Notes: generated from the sequence alone by a model not told the origin. DNA of 64,000 bases from JAVBMJ01 sp031551275 (GCA_031551275.1 JAVBNX010000004.1:62001-126000); one strand, 5' to 3'; positions 11,071 through 19,074 are shown, counted from the first letter of the stretch. Program-made: numbers and translations.

Positions 11071-11096
11071 CCCCGACCTGTATTACCAGATCGGGG
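11071..11096 (-). terminator. Terminator of the lipoprotein operon
   Basis: CCCCGA and TCGGGG with an inner CTG/CAG pairing form a stem 20 nt after the last lipoprotein gene; on the minus strand it is followed by TTATTTTTTC. Confidence 0.7.
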
Positions 11097-11115
11097 CTGA
11101 AAGGGAGTTGTTCGA

Positions 11116-11907
11116 TTACTTATTGTAATATATCATATAATTATTGACCCCAGGAGAACTGCTAATCGTTTCTGCTATTTGCGTAACATAGCCTTCGCTG
11201 TCAAGGGTATAAGCATAAGTATAGGTATTACCCGTATGCTCATCATCAGCCAAAGTAATGGATTTCAACAGTTGTGTACTCGACTTTCCGAATTGATAGC
11301 CTCTGGTATTAATAATACCGTCCGCAAGAGTAAAAACATCCTCGCCTGGCATCCATATATTTGATAAGTTTGGCTTATCCGTATAGTATTCATAACTTAC
11401 CGAATAGGAAAAACCCCCCTCCACATTATAGCGAAGTGAGGTGCAGTTTCCGTTCTGCCATGTATATTGGCAATCTACTGTGTAAGTTTCGTAAGGAGAG
11501 TCAATGTCTCGGCGGTAGGCGGTTAATTGGCCATTGTCATTATACTGATACGAACAAGTCACAACTCCATCATCACGATTTTTCGAGGCCACATAGCCCT
11601 GATTATTCATCGTAAAGGAATACAGTTCATCCTCTTCTGCGTTCTGTCCGTTATGATCCGTGAAATAGAACGTCTGCTCCATTTTGTCCGCATAATTGAC
11701 TAATGCGTTTGTGCCGTCATATACATCAGTCAAAAACACCCTGGTTACGCGTCCCTGCTTATCGTATTCGTAATTCCACTCTTGACTTTGATAGTCGCAA
11801 GTTACTTTAGTTACTAATTTACCGTCAAACGGCTTGTCATCGTCCTTTTTACACGATGTTGCGATTACCGCCATTGTAAGAATGGCGAGAAAGAAAAGTT
11901 TTTTCAT
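11116..11907 (-). CDS. Island lipoprotein with YD-like beta repeats
   Basis: The protein has 263 residues. The start is the ATG before KKLFFLAILTMAVIATSCKK; the upstream in-frame ATG only adds a non-signal stretch. The lipobox ATSC gives a lipidated Cys, and the following KKDDD tail is typical of Bacteroidetes lipoproteins exported to the outer membrane surface. The mature part has repeating segments of the form Y-YD-QGRVT, YSFTMNNQGYV, YQYNDNGQLTAY and YTLDSEGYVTQI, that is, an RHS/YD-repeat-like beta structure also seen in DUF4595-type proteins. The function is unknown. It lies 38 nt downstream of a second lipoprotein gene with an almost identical signal peptide. Confidence 0.8.
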   Translation of the reverse strand: MKKLFFLAILTMAVIATSCKKDDDKPFDGKLVTKVTCDYQSQEWNYEYDKQGRVTRVFLTDVYDGTNALVNYADKMEQTFYFTDHNGQNAEEDELYSFTMNNQGYVASKNRDDGVVTCSYQYNDNGQLTAYRRDIDSPYETYTVDCQYTWQNGNCTSLRYNVEGGFSYSVSYEYYTDKPNLSNIWMPGEDVFTLADGIINTRGYQFGKSSTQLLKSITLADDEHTGNTYTYAYTLDSEGYVTQIAETISSSPGVNNYMIYYNK

Positions 11908-11944
11908 TGCGAAATTAGGGTTTAATAATTTGCAGGTTAAGGCA

Positions 11945-12409
11945 TCAGTCGGCAAGCAATTCTATCTTGCCAGTATAGCTACCGCTAATGGCCTTATTTG
12001 TGTCAAAAGAGCCATTAATGGTAACGGTATAAGTATCGCCCGAAATATCTACTTTGATGTTGCCGCTTGTCATACTTGCGGACGGCGGTACATCGTCCAA
12101 GCTACTGTATAGCCCACCTCTTGTTATGCAAGGCGCGGATGCGATGCCTGAGGTATAATTATACGTTCCTGGCGCTATGCGTGTGCTGCCCGTCATGCAG
12201 TAGATGCTGAACTCGAAAATCTCTCCCGATGTTGTTTCAAAATCGAGGCTGAATAAGTCTAATCCCAGATCGACCTGCCAAGCTTGCTTAACAGCGTACT
12301 CCTGCCCATTGAAAGTGATCTTGTTGGTGTTTTTGTTGTCATCGTCCTTTTTGCACGATGTTGCGGTTACTGCCATTGTGAGAACGGCGAAAAGAAGGAT
12401 TTTTTTCAT
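11945..12409 (-). CDS. Second island lipoprotein, unknown function
   Basis: The protein has 154 residues with the signal peptide MKKILLFAVLTMAVTATSC and the same KKDDD after the acylated Cys as its neighbour; the DNA of the two signal peptides is also very similar, so they are duplicated at least at the 5' end. The mature part (FNGQEYAVKQAW, APGTYNYTSG, IKVDISGDTYTVTINGSF, GSYTGKIELL) looks like a small beta barrel or beta sandwich. It ends in a genuine TGA stop 37 nt before the next gene, which matters for the recoding question elsewhere in the island. It is probably cotranscribed with the LytTR gene upstream. Confidence 0.8.
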   Translation of the reverse strand: MKKILLFAVLTMAVTATSCKKDDDNKNTNKITFNGQEYAVKQAWQVDLGLDLFSLDFETTSGEIFEFSIYCMTGSTRIAPGTYNYTSGIASAPCITRGGLYSSLDDVPPSASMTSGNIKVDISGDTYTVTINGSFDTNKAISGSYTGKIELLAD

Positions 12410-12434
12410 GGTTGGTTTATTTGATGTGTTTGAT

Positions 12435-12815
12435 TTAGCTTGCAGGAATGGTCTTAATGCTTTCTTCGAGGTCGATTTTCAACGCTCGCAAAGCCTCTTT
12501 AGAGGCCGTAAGAGTGAATTTCATCTGAAAACTTATATCCGAGAGGGTAATCTGCTGTTTGGCTACGTTTATATAGTAGATATATCTGCCGTTAATAATT
12601 AGCCTCTTACCCAACCGAATCAGCGTTTGTGCCTCGCTTTCGAGTTGTTGTTCGATGATCTTCTCGAATGTTGCCAGGTTGAATGAAAAGACGTGCTTTT
12701 CGCTGTCGGTAAGTATCATCGAGGAGTAATTGCCATCCGAGATTATGTAGGCGATTCTTTCGGGCGATACACGTACCACTTCATTGCTGTTAGTGAGGAT
12801 GAGATATTTCGGCAT
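12435..12815 (-). CDS. Stand-alone LytTR-type DNA-binding regulator
   Basis: The 126-residue protein has the pattern of a LytTR domain without a receiver: ERIAYIISDGNYSSMIL (the usual I-Y-xx-S-x-xNY), then FEKIIEQQL, LIRLGKRLIINGRYI. LytTR domains bind direct-repeat promoter sites. Here it would control the two lipoproteins downstream (25 nt gap). I start it at the ATG at 12815 because a TAACTTTG box lies 8 nt upstream, the same distance as in front of the PBP1A gene; an in-frame ATG at 12848 would add 11 residues but lies upstream of that box. Confidence 0.7.
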   Translation of the reverse strand: MPKYLILTNSNEVVRVSPERIAYIISDGNYSSMILTDSEKHVFSFNLATFEKIIEQQLESEAQTLIRLGKRLIINGRYIYYINVAKQQITLSDISFQMKFTLTASKEALRALKIDLEESIKTIPAS

Positions 12816-12823
12816 ATCTTCCG

Positions 12824-12831
12824 CAAAGTTA
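12824..12831 (-). promoter_or_regulatory. -7 box of the LytTR-lipoprotein operon
   Basis: Minus strand TAACTTTG, matching TAnnTTTG, 8 nt before the chosen start codon. No good TTG partner is visible. Confidence 0.45.
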
Positions 12832-12926
12832 TCTCCCTGAAGGGTCATAATAATGTGATTTTATGGTTATTGTATGAAGTGGGTCATGTAATGTATGAAA
12901 TCTTGGTTGTGGGTTATGAAATGAAA

Positions 12927-12954
12927 AATGCCGCCTCATTTCTGAAACGGCATT
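12927..12954 (-). terminator. Hairpin after the 92-residue gene
   Basis: AATGCCG and CGGCATT form a 7-bp stem with a 14-nt loop, 22 nt after the stop of the gene at 12977-13255; a run of T follows on the minus strand (ATTTTTCAT). Confidence 0.5.
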
Positions 12955-12976
12955 AAGGTTCGCGGTGTCGGTAAAG

Positions 12977-13255
12977 TTATCCTTGAGCGATTATTTGAAT
13001 TACATGATCCAGACAGATGGCCTGACCAGAGGTTTGGCGTCCCCACCAATAGCAATCATGCTCGGCAATAATAATCTCTCCTTCATCTTTCAGTTGTTCG
13101 GCCAGATATGGAGTTACGAGCCACCACTCCATTACCTCGTACCATCCCTCACATAGCGATTCATCGCGGATCGCTCCATGCTTTAACAGTTCGTCAATGA
13201 CATTATTCTGTTCATACAGAATGTGATGATGCACAAGTTCTCTTTCGGTCAGCAT
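12977..13255 (-). CDS. Hypothetical small acidic protein
   Basis: The protein has 92 residues and I do not recognise it. It is acidic and rich in His and Trp (LVHHHILYEQNN, WYEVMEWWLV, EHDCYWWGRQ), with no signal peptide and no membrane helix. The strong reading frame, its own hairpin terminator and a composition unlike a shadow frame support it as a gene. It stands alone between the LytTR operon and the divergent gene at 13487. No function can be given. Confidence 0.55.
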   Translation of the reverse strand: MLTERELVHHHILYEQNNVIDELLKHGAIRDESLCEGWYEVMEWWLVTPYLAEQLKDEGEIIIAEHDCYWWGRQTSGQAICLDHVIQIIAQG

Positions 13256-13283
13256 ATAATTAAGGATTTAGGTTGGCAAAAGA

Positions 13284-13308
13284 AAACCACCCCGTGTTGG
13301 AGTGGTTT
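13284..13308. terminator. Small hairpin in the 13256-13486 gap
   Basis: AAACCAC and GTGGTTT form a 7-bp stem around CCCGTGTTGGA. The rest of this 231-nt gap between divergent genes holds only the promoter and operator next to 13487; I see nothing else in it. Confidence 0.4.
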
Positions 13309-13455
13309 GATGTCAAAGCCTTTCTGGTTAGACACCCAGGCGATATAGAGGCATAGATGTTTTAGATCGTTGGAGGCTTATTTAGAGTGATAAAGATTCT
13401 GCTTAGATTACCGAATTTCTAGCAAAAATAAGTAGGTAGTGAAAATAATCAGCAA

Positions 13456-13487
13456 TAGCTTTGTGTAAACCTTTAAATGAGTTTACA
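13456..13487 (+). promoter_or_regulatory. -7 box with an overlapping palindromic operator
   Basis: TAGCTTTG (13456-13463) fits TAnnTTTG. It is followed directly by TGTAAAC-N10-GTTTACA (13464-13487), a perfect 7+7 palindrome whose last base is the A of the ATG of the next gene. A repressor bound there would cover the transcription start and the start codon. Confidence 0.5.
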
Positions 13488-13789
13488 TGCACCCAGAAAC
13501 AAACGAAAAATTAATTTCTTGGATAAATCACAGTCCAGAAAGCGAACACCCGTCTGACAGACATCGTTTAAACGATATGGTTCATACGATGATTATTAAC
13601 GGAGATTGTATTGATGAGGATGACCTCTACAAAGTGATTGTCATATATAAGCCTGAGTGGGATAAAAAATACATAGAGGAATTTATGAACATTTATCTAA
13701 ATAAAATCTGGACGGTTACCTCGTATGTTGGCTACTTAAATGATGATCCCTCTCGATTCGATGATATTGTTGGGAGTGAGGCATATTAG
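13487..13789 (+). CDS. Hypothetical 100-residue cytoplasmic protein
   Basis: A small acidic protein that I do not recognise (RHRLNDMVHTMIINGDCIDEDDLYKVIVIYKPEWDKKYIEEFMNIYLNKIW). It has no signal peptide and is predicted to be helical. The palindrome overlapping its start codon suggests tight repression, as is common for small regulatory or antitoxin-like genes in islands, but no toxin partner lies next to it: the neighbouring gene at 13921 is convergent and 131 nt away. Confidence 0.6.
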   Translation: MHPETNEKLISWINHSPESEHPSDRHRLNDMVHTMIINGDCIDEDDLYKVIVIYKPEWDKKYIEEFMNIYLNKIWTVTSYVGYLNDDPSRFDDIVGSEAY

Positions 13790-13920
13790 GCGATTAAGTG
13801 CTTATCCCGTGAATTTTTAGGTTCTTAATAGAAAAAGGCTTGCCTCGATTTTTTGTTTCCCAATTAAAATATAGAGGGGGGACAAATAGGGAGTGTCCGT
13901 ATGTATGAGATATTGAATAA

Positions 13921-14982
13921 TTATTTATTCGCCAGCAGTGATTTTACAATAACATGTGTTTTATCCCATGCGATCTTATGGTCAAAAAAATTGTGTTGAC
14001 CAAAATCTTCTTCGAGTTCAGTAATAAATGAGTCTACCCATTTATAGTATTTCCATCCCAATGGTTTGAATAACGCACCAAATCTAAAATTAATATCAAT
14101 ATGACAGTATGTTGCAAAAGTCAAATAGTCCCCCACATTAAGTCCCAGGTAAATTTTGCAAAACTCCCAAGGTATATATGTGTTAATACCACCAACATGC
14201 ATTCGAATCTTCATTGTAAATCGATTTGTTCTAATCATTATTGAATCTTTGTTTTTCTCCAGAACGCTTTTCTTAGGTAATACTAGATCGAAATTCTTAT
14301 ACATTGCTCCGTTGCAATACATCGTAGATATTTTGCCAATCCCATCCTCATCTTCTTTATAGGCGTTATTTTTTATAAACGCTTCTCTATGCTTCATTGG
14401 CTTTGAAAACAACTCTAAAAATCTATTTCTTAATAGGATGTCTGGGATGTCATCTCGTTCATATTTAGTTAACTCATTTGTGCTGTATTTATCTCTTTTA
14501 TTGAAAAAACCACTTAAGTGTGTTGACAACTTTTCCAATAAATAATACTCGGATGCCTCTTGCATTATTGCTAGAAATTCATCAAATGTATTATCCCGCT
14601 CTTTGAAATTTATATTATCCCATATTGTCTTCATGTCCTTACTCTCAGAGAATCCATATTTTAGCATTTCTGCTAAATCTCTGGAATAATCATATATGTC
14701 AATATTTGTTATCTCTTTTTGGGGGAAGTCTAATACAAAGAATCCTTGCAATTCTTTGTGAAAAGTTTTTCTCCCAAAAAATTTTAATAACAAAAAGCCA
14801 AGCCCAGTTGCACATAAACCAAGTCCAATCAACAAAAACAGCAGACTTCTGTCAGGATAATAGCTTAAGAGGCTGGATGCAGTTAAGCTAACTCCAAACC
14901 CCATTAAAGTAATTACAATGATGGATTCTATAAATCCTTTTCTGTTGTCAATAATATTCTGCAAAAACTTCTCACTGTGCAT
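13921..14982 (-). CDS. Two-helix membrane protein with a cytoplasmic domain, unknown
   Basis: The protein has 353 residues. Two membrane helices lie at the N-terminus (about 18-38, IIVITLMGFGVSLTASSLL, and 46-66, LLFLLIGLGLCATGLGFLLL), followed by about 285 hydrophilic residues with helical segments first and a beta-rich end (DSIMIRTNRFTMKIRMHVGG). The layout recalls the 2TM effectors of some defence systems, but no family motif is recognised. It is AT-rich, in line with the island. The gap upstream (14983-15243) carries one copy of the 63-bp inverted repeat and the terminator of the preceding operon. Confidence 0.75.
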   Translation of the reverse strand: MHSEKFLQNIIDNRKGFIESIIVITLMGFGVSLTASSLLSYYPDRSLLFLLIGLGLCATGLGFLLLKFFGRKTFHKELQGFFVLDFPQKEITNIDIYDYSRDLAEMLKYGFSESKDMKTIWDNINFKERDNTFDEFLAIMQEASEYYLLEKLSTHLSGFFNKRDKYSTNELTKYERDDIPDILLRNRFLELFSKPMKHREAFIKNNAYKEDEDGIGKISTMYCNGAMYKNFDLVLPKKSVLEKNKDSIMIRTNRFTMKIRMHVGGINTYIPWEFCKIYLGLNVGDYLTFATYCHIDINFRFGALFKPLGWKYYKWVDSFITELEEDFGQHNFFDHKIAWDKTHVIVKSLLANK

Positions 14983-15133
14983 TATGATAGTATTTTAGAA
15001 CGAAAACATTAATTCCAAAGATAGTAAATTGTAATTCAATAATAAGCGAAATTAGGCTATTTGTCTTTATTGAGCAAAATTATAAGACAACCGATTCAAA
15101 TCTAAACAACATTCTGTATATTCATGAATTCCG

Positions 15134-15196
15134 TATATTTTTTGAGTGGGAAACAGATTCTTATTAGGATATAGATTTCCTTACTCAGAAAATATA
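15134..15196. repeat. 63-bp inverted repeat, copy 1 (right side of the 2TM gene, left side of the recoded cassette)
   Basis: Arms TATATTTTTTGAGTGGGAAA (15134-15153) and TTTCCTTACTCAGAAAATATA (15176-15196) are nearly complementary around a 22-nt centre. Copy 2 at 17891-17953 has exactly the same length and arm layout. Both copies are followed within about 20-85 nt by a GAGAGGG hairpin. Confidence 0.85.
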
Positions 15197-15212
15197 TTGG
15201 CTCGTAAAATGA

Positions 15213-15232
15213 GAGAGGGGTTGCCCCCTCTC
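15213..15232 (-). terminator. Terminator of the helicase-DUF5131 cassette
   Basis: GAGAGGGG and CCCCTCTC pair around TTGC, 12 nt after the TAA stop of the DUF5131 gene; on the minus strand TCTCATTTTA follows. A similar hairpin (18037-18055) lies upstream of the cassette. Confidence 0.6.
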
Positions 15233-15243
15233 CTGCCATTTAA

Positions 15244-16011
15244 TTAGAACAGCGATAGCTGCGCCGTGTTGCCCAGTCGGTTCACATAAGGTATCTCTTT
15301 ATAGGTTCTGCCGTCTAATTCATCCCCATTGGCATCGTTATCTCGTTTAATGCCGTCTTCCCCCCATACACCTCATTGCTTGAAGAAAAAAAGAGCACCT
15401 TGTTTCTCCACCTGCTTCTTGATGGATAGCACCCACTCCTTTTTCATTTGCCTTACCTTATTTGGGTGGGCATCTTCCCCGCCTACGATAACCTGATGGA
15501 TTCCTTGCAGGTTCATTTCGCCTAAATCCTCCAACAGAGGCTCACAGGACAGAAACCTTATTGGGGCATTGAGGGTACGCAGAATGTCAATGCGGTATTT
15601 TACCGCTTGGTTCTCGACCGTTACCCCTAACCATACGTTCCGAGGTATCGGCCTTGTCGAGAAGTATTCGGCCATCCGTTCTGCTCTCTTAGTAAGAAAT
15701 TGATACGTGTGTTGCGAGTTGGATTTGACAACATCCATGACTTTATCCACGAACTCAAACGGGACTTCATCGTGAAATAAGTCGCTCATTGAGCATACGA
15801 AGATCAATTTGGAGTTTCTTCATCGGCGGGGTTTACCGAGTGCATCATCATGGGTAGTTACTTGAAAGCCATTTCTATATTTATCTGCTCCCCGCGCTTG
15901 TTGGAGTAGAGCCATCTTGTAGGCGTAGCAATTTGCGCATCCACCCGTGTGTTTAGTGCATCCCGTTACAGGGTTCCAAGTTTCCTCGGTTCAATCAATT
16001 TTTGTTGACAT
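15244..16011 (-). CDS. DUF5131 / phage Gp37-Gp68-like protein with three in-frame TGA codons
   Basis: Read straight through, this is one 255-codon frame from ATG (16009-16011) to TAA (15244-15246), the usual length of the family. TGA occurs at codon 7 (KID-TEETWNPVTGC), codon 64 (GKPRR-RNSKLIFVCSMSDLF) and codon 213 (FFFKQ-GVWGEDG). At 7 and 213 the family consensus has Trp (DWTE, FKQWG), and at 64 Trp also fits. Four other Trp are TGG. Cys18, Cys25 and Cys28 form the CX6CX2C cluster typical of the family, and MSDLFH, LTKRAER and NVWLGVTVE are intact. No frameshift or other stop exists. The biochemical function of the family is not established. It starts 11 nt after the helicase gene. Confidence 0.85.
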
Positions 16012-16022
16012 AAATAGTTGGT

Positions 16023-17840
16023 TTATTGGTTAATATTCTTTTTGGATTCGTTCAGCCCAATGAACTTATCCCTTATTATAATTACGCAAGCGGTACTCTT
16101 GCCGTTAATGGTCTTATTGACCTGCTTGATCTCGTACCAATCCTTCAGATCGGTGGTTTTAGCCTTACGGGAAATCCCCAGATCGGCGTATATCTCTTGT
16201 AGTTTCTTCTTTACTTGGGCGGCGGGAATCGCTACTTGTTGGTCGAATGTCTGGTTAATCAGTTTCACGATCTTAACCGCCATCGAGTTACCCGACCTCT
16301 TGACCAACTCCCTGCGGATATTCGATTGGTGGTAGTTCATCTGCTCCACCTTTTCCTTGCCTAAACCCTCATAGGCATTCTTGATAAGCGGCTGAATCTT
16401 CTCGATCAACTCAATCCGATAATCGGGAGTGAGAATGAACATCGGCTGTGCCTCCCGCAGTTCGCAGTAGAATATGAACCGCTCCTTAAACGACACTTTC
16501 TCCCAAGAAAGCAGTTTATCCGAAAGTCTATCGGGAGTGGCGAAGTTGGCGTTATCGGTAATCTCGATGCCGTTGCGTTCCATCTCCTCCTGCAAGTTGA
16601 TATTACAGGCATAGAGGCCATTACAGACCTTATAGTTGATTATATCCCAATTCAGGAGGTTACGGTCAACGATGATCTTGTTGTCCTCTATGCGGGCGTA
16701 TGGCCTATTGATATAAGGGAACGCTTGCCGATCTTCCAACGGCTGTGCATTGAACTTTTTGGCATGCCTTACGGCTTTAGCATAGGATTTCTCGGACACC
16801 TCGATATACTCGTTCAGAGTTATATCCTTATCATAGGGCTTGGTCGAGTAGAAATATACGATTTCGCTGTTATAATCCGAGTTGCGGATTCTCCCGCATA
16901 TCTGGATAAACTCGGTGGAAATATCAACCAATGTATGATCCTTATCGGCATTGCTGACCACAAAGGTTCTGCCGTTCTTGTCGTATATATCCTGACCCTC
17001 GAAAGCGGTCGAGGTATAAAGGTTGATCAGCTTGACGGGATCGGACACCTTCTCAATCTGATAATCCTTGCCCAATTTCGCCATGATCTTTCTCGGCGAA
17101 TCTCCATTTAAGGAGCATACGATCCTCACGTGCTCAGGTTTCAGTTTCGCAATGCGGACGATCTTCGTAATATCCTCCACCGAGTTAATGAAGATATGGT
17201 AGTTGGTCTGTATATCGCCTTTTATCCGATTACGGCAAACTCCCGCCATATATTCCACGGGCTTATCGACCTGATGCGACCGAACCTTTATCTGCTTGGC
17301 GTTTGGCCATTCGATCTTTACCTCTGGGAGATTCTTTAACTCTTGCAGGTAATATGTCCGTTCTATGGGAGTTGCCGAAACATAGGTAAGTTTCAGGAAT
17401 CAAGGTGCTTTGGCGAGTAATCCCCTAATGGCATCGTTCCGATACATATAGGCATTGAACAGCACGTGCCATTCGTCTACGACCAGATGGAAGTCGCTGT
17501 AAGGGTCGTAACCGTTGGCTATTAGCAGGTCAATAACCCGCGACACCGAATCATACGTTACGGCGATCTTCATTTGCTTGTGGGAGCGGATATATTCCTC
17601 GATCTCCACATTCTTTACGTCCCCATGCACGCCTAGTACTTCGGGGTGTTGGTCTATCTTGTTCGTTACAAGGCCGACAAAGGGCATTGCGATAATCGTG
17701 TGCCCTGGCTGTTTAATGGCCAACGTAGTGGCTCCGCAACCCGTGATTCCTTTACTGAGCACGCAGTTGGCGGGTAGTTCTGTCATTCAATCTGACAGGT
17801 GTTCTGCTCCTTTCGGAGCGGTAATTAATTGGTTTTCCAT
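16023..17840 (-). CDS. SF2 helicase-like protein with two in-frame TGA codons
   Basis: A single frame of 605 codons runs from the ATG at 17838-17840 to TAA. TGA occurs at codon 18 (EHLSD-MTELP) and codon 147 (LLAKAP-FLKLTYVSATP); Trp fits both, and five other Trp are TGG. Helicase motifs lie on both sides of the second TGA in the same frame: a P-loop-like GITGCGATT (31-39, with Ala37 where Lys is expected), DEWH (122-125), SATP (155-158) and QICGRIRN (about 313-320). It thus resembles DExH superfamily-2 helicases, but ATP binding may be altered. It forms an operon with the DUF5131 gene. The 63-bp inverted repeat lies 50 nt upstream of its start. Confidence 0.82.
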
Positions 17841-17890
17841 TTTATAAATGATTAATTATTAGATATATCTCTTGCCTTTAATCTATACGA

Positions 17891-17953
17891 TATAATTTAT
17901 GAGTGGGAAATCTATTCTATATAGGGATTCAGTTTCCTTACTCAAAAAATATA
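17891..17953. repeat. 63-bp inverted repeat, copy 2 (upstream of the recoded cassette)
   Basis: Arms TATAATTTATGAGTGGGAAA (17891-17910) and TTTCCTTACTCAAAAAATATA (17933-17953), with a 22-nt centre. Same orientation and size as copy 1. It is followed by a hairpin GAGAGGG/CCCTCTC at 18037-18055. The remaining sequence up to about 18455 contains a weak open frame on the minus strand that I do not accept as a gene, plus two imperfect copies of a CGAAAnnGCTATGTCG motif (about 18345-18405). Confidence 0.85.
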
Positions 17954-18455
17954 CTGTGAAATAATTTCGGAGTGAGGTGCGGTAATTCGGTGGTATGGGG
18001 TCTGGCTCATAAAATATAGCATCCGAGCCCCAAAAAGAGAGGGAACCACCCTCTCCCGCATAGTTATCAGCTATGCCATGAATAAACCAAATATACACCC
18101 GTGAACCCACCACAATCCACGTAGAACCGCTAAAACTGATAACCTATCCCCATAGGGTATCGTCCTTAAAGATGTAACAAGATACGAAAAGTATTTTATA
18201 TTACCAAGTAAAATGCAAGATATTTTTAAATATTTTAAGAATATTTTTCGGGATTCTTTCACAATTAAATGGTGCGCCGTATGGCGCAATATGGGGTATC
18301 TGGGTTGGTTGAATTGTTCGCCTTGCTTGTATGTCAGAAACACCTCGAAACGGCTATGTCGGGCTGTTTTCATTGCGAAATCACTCTGAAATAGCTATGT
18401 CGAGCACATTATCTTAATTTTTGTGCTATTGGCGAGGTATTTCGATATTTTTTTC

Positions 18456-18463
18456 TATATTTG
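18456..18463 (+). promoter_or_regulatory. -7 box upstream of the 131-residue gene
   Basis: TATATTTG fits TAnnTTTG. It would give a leader of about 140 nt before the ATG at 18609. A TTG at 18429-18431 is a little too far upstream (24 nt). Confidence 0.45.
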
Positions 18464-18608
18464 CTGTGCTATGTTAAAATGAGTAGCAGCGCGTTCTTTG
18501 AGGTTAACGATTCGCCGTATGTTGGTGGAATTGCTTGCTTTGAAAGTCGTGGCTCGCCATAGCGATATGGTCGTCAGTCATTCCTTATCAAAAATAATAG
18601 TAATTCAA

Positions 18609-19004
18609 ATGAAAAAATTAAATTTTAGCAATATGAAAAATATTAATAAAGCAGCCAACATATGGGCAGCAATAGCAGCAGGTAGGAAAGTATTTAGGAA
18701 CCAAATGGATCAAACCCATGAAATAAAGGTTCGAGCATTAGAGTACGCTTTGGAAACCGAGTTTCCGACCTACCATAAATTCGGTAACGATTTAAGTTCT
18801 ATGACAGAGAACCTCTGTGATAGTAAGCGTTTCGTACAGGAGTGTAAAGACTTAGAACTGGAACCGAGTATTGTTGCTCAACATGTAATTTTTGCAGGAC
18901 AAAAGGTATTTAACCAAGTCCGTGATTCGGGCGTAAAAGTCCATTTCGGAAAACAATTAGTCCGCGAATTTAATAAACCACTTTATGTAGAGGAGTTTAA
19001 ATAA
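18609..19004 (+). CDS. Hypothetical helical protein
   Basis: The 131-residue protein starts at MKKLNFSNMKNINKAANIW; the frame is open 37 codons further upstream but that part is out of character and follows the -7 box closely. It is mostly helical and charged (AAGRKVFRNQMDQTHEIKVRALEYALE, KFGNDLSSMTENLCDSKRFVQECKDLELE). No signal peptide, membrane helix or known motif is visible, so no function can be given. It converges on the HEPN gene, from which it is separated by a strong bidirectional terminator. Confidence 0.6.
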   Translation: MKKLNFSNMKNINKAANIWAAIAAGRKVFRNQMDQTHEIKVRALEYALETEFPTYHKFGNDLSSMTENLCDSKRFVQECKDLELEPSIVAQHVIFAGQKVFNQVRDSGVKVHFGKQLVREFNKPLYVEEFK

Positions 19005-19074
19005 CCCAGAAAGTTAATTCTTAGGAATGACTGTTGGCGGTTCCTCCTCATACTAACTTAAAATCAAAGAACGT

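Noticed and set aside
15373..15807. A 144-residue frame as a separate truncated DUF5131 gene
   Set aside because: It is the stretch between two in-frame TGA codons of one full-length 255-codon gene; the missing N- and C-terminal family motifs continue in the same frame on both sides.
16023..17786. Two separate helicase fragments or a frameshifted pseudogene
   Set aside because: The fragments are in the same frame, separated by a single TGA with helicase motifs on both sides; no frameshift is needed.
18071..18373. A 100-residue minus-strand frame in the gap upstream of the helicase
   Set aside because: No start signal, no family resemblance that I can trust, and it overlaps the repeated CGAAAnnGCTATGTCG segments. 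The evidence is too weak to call a gene.
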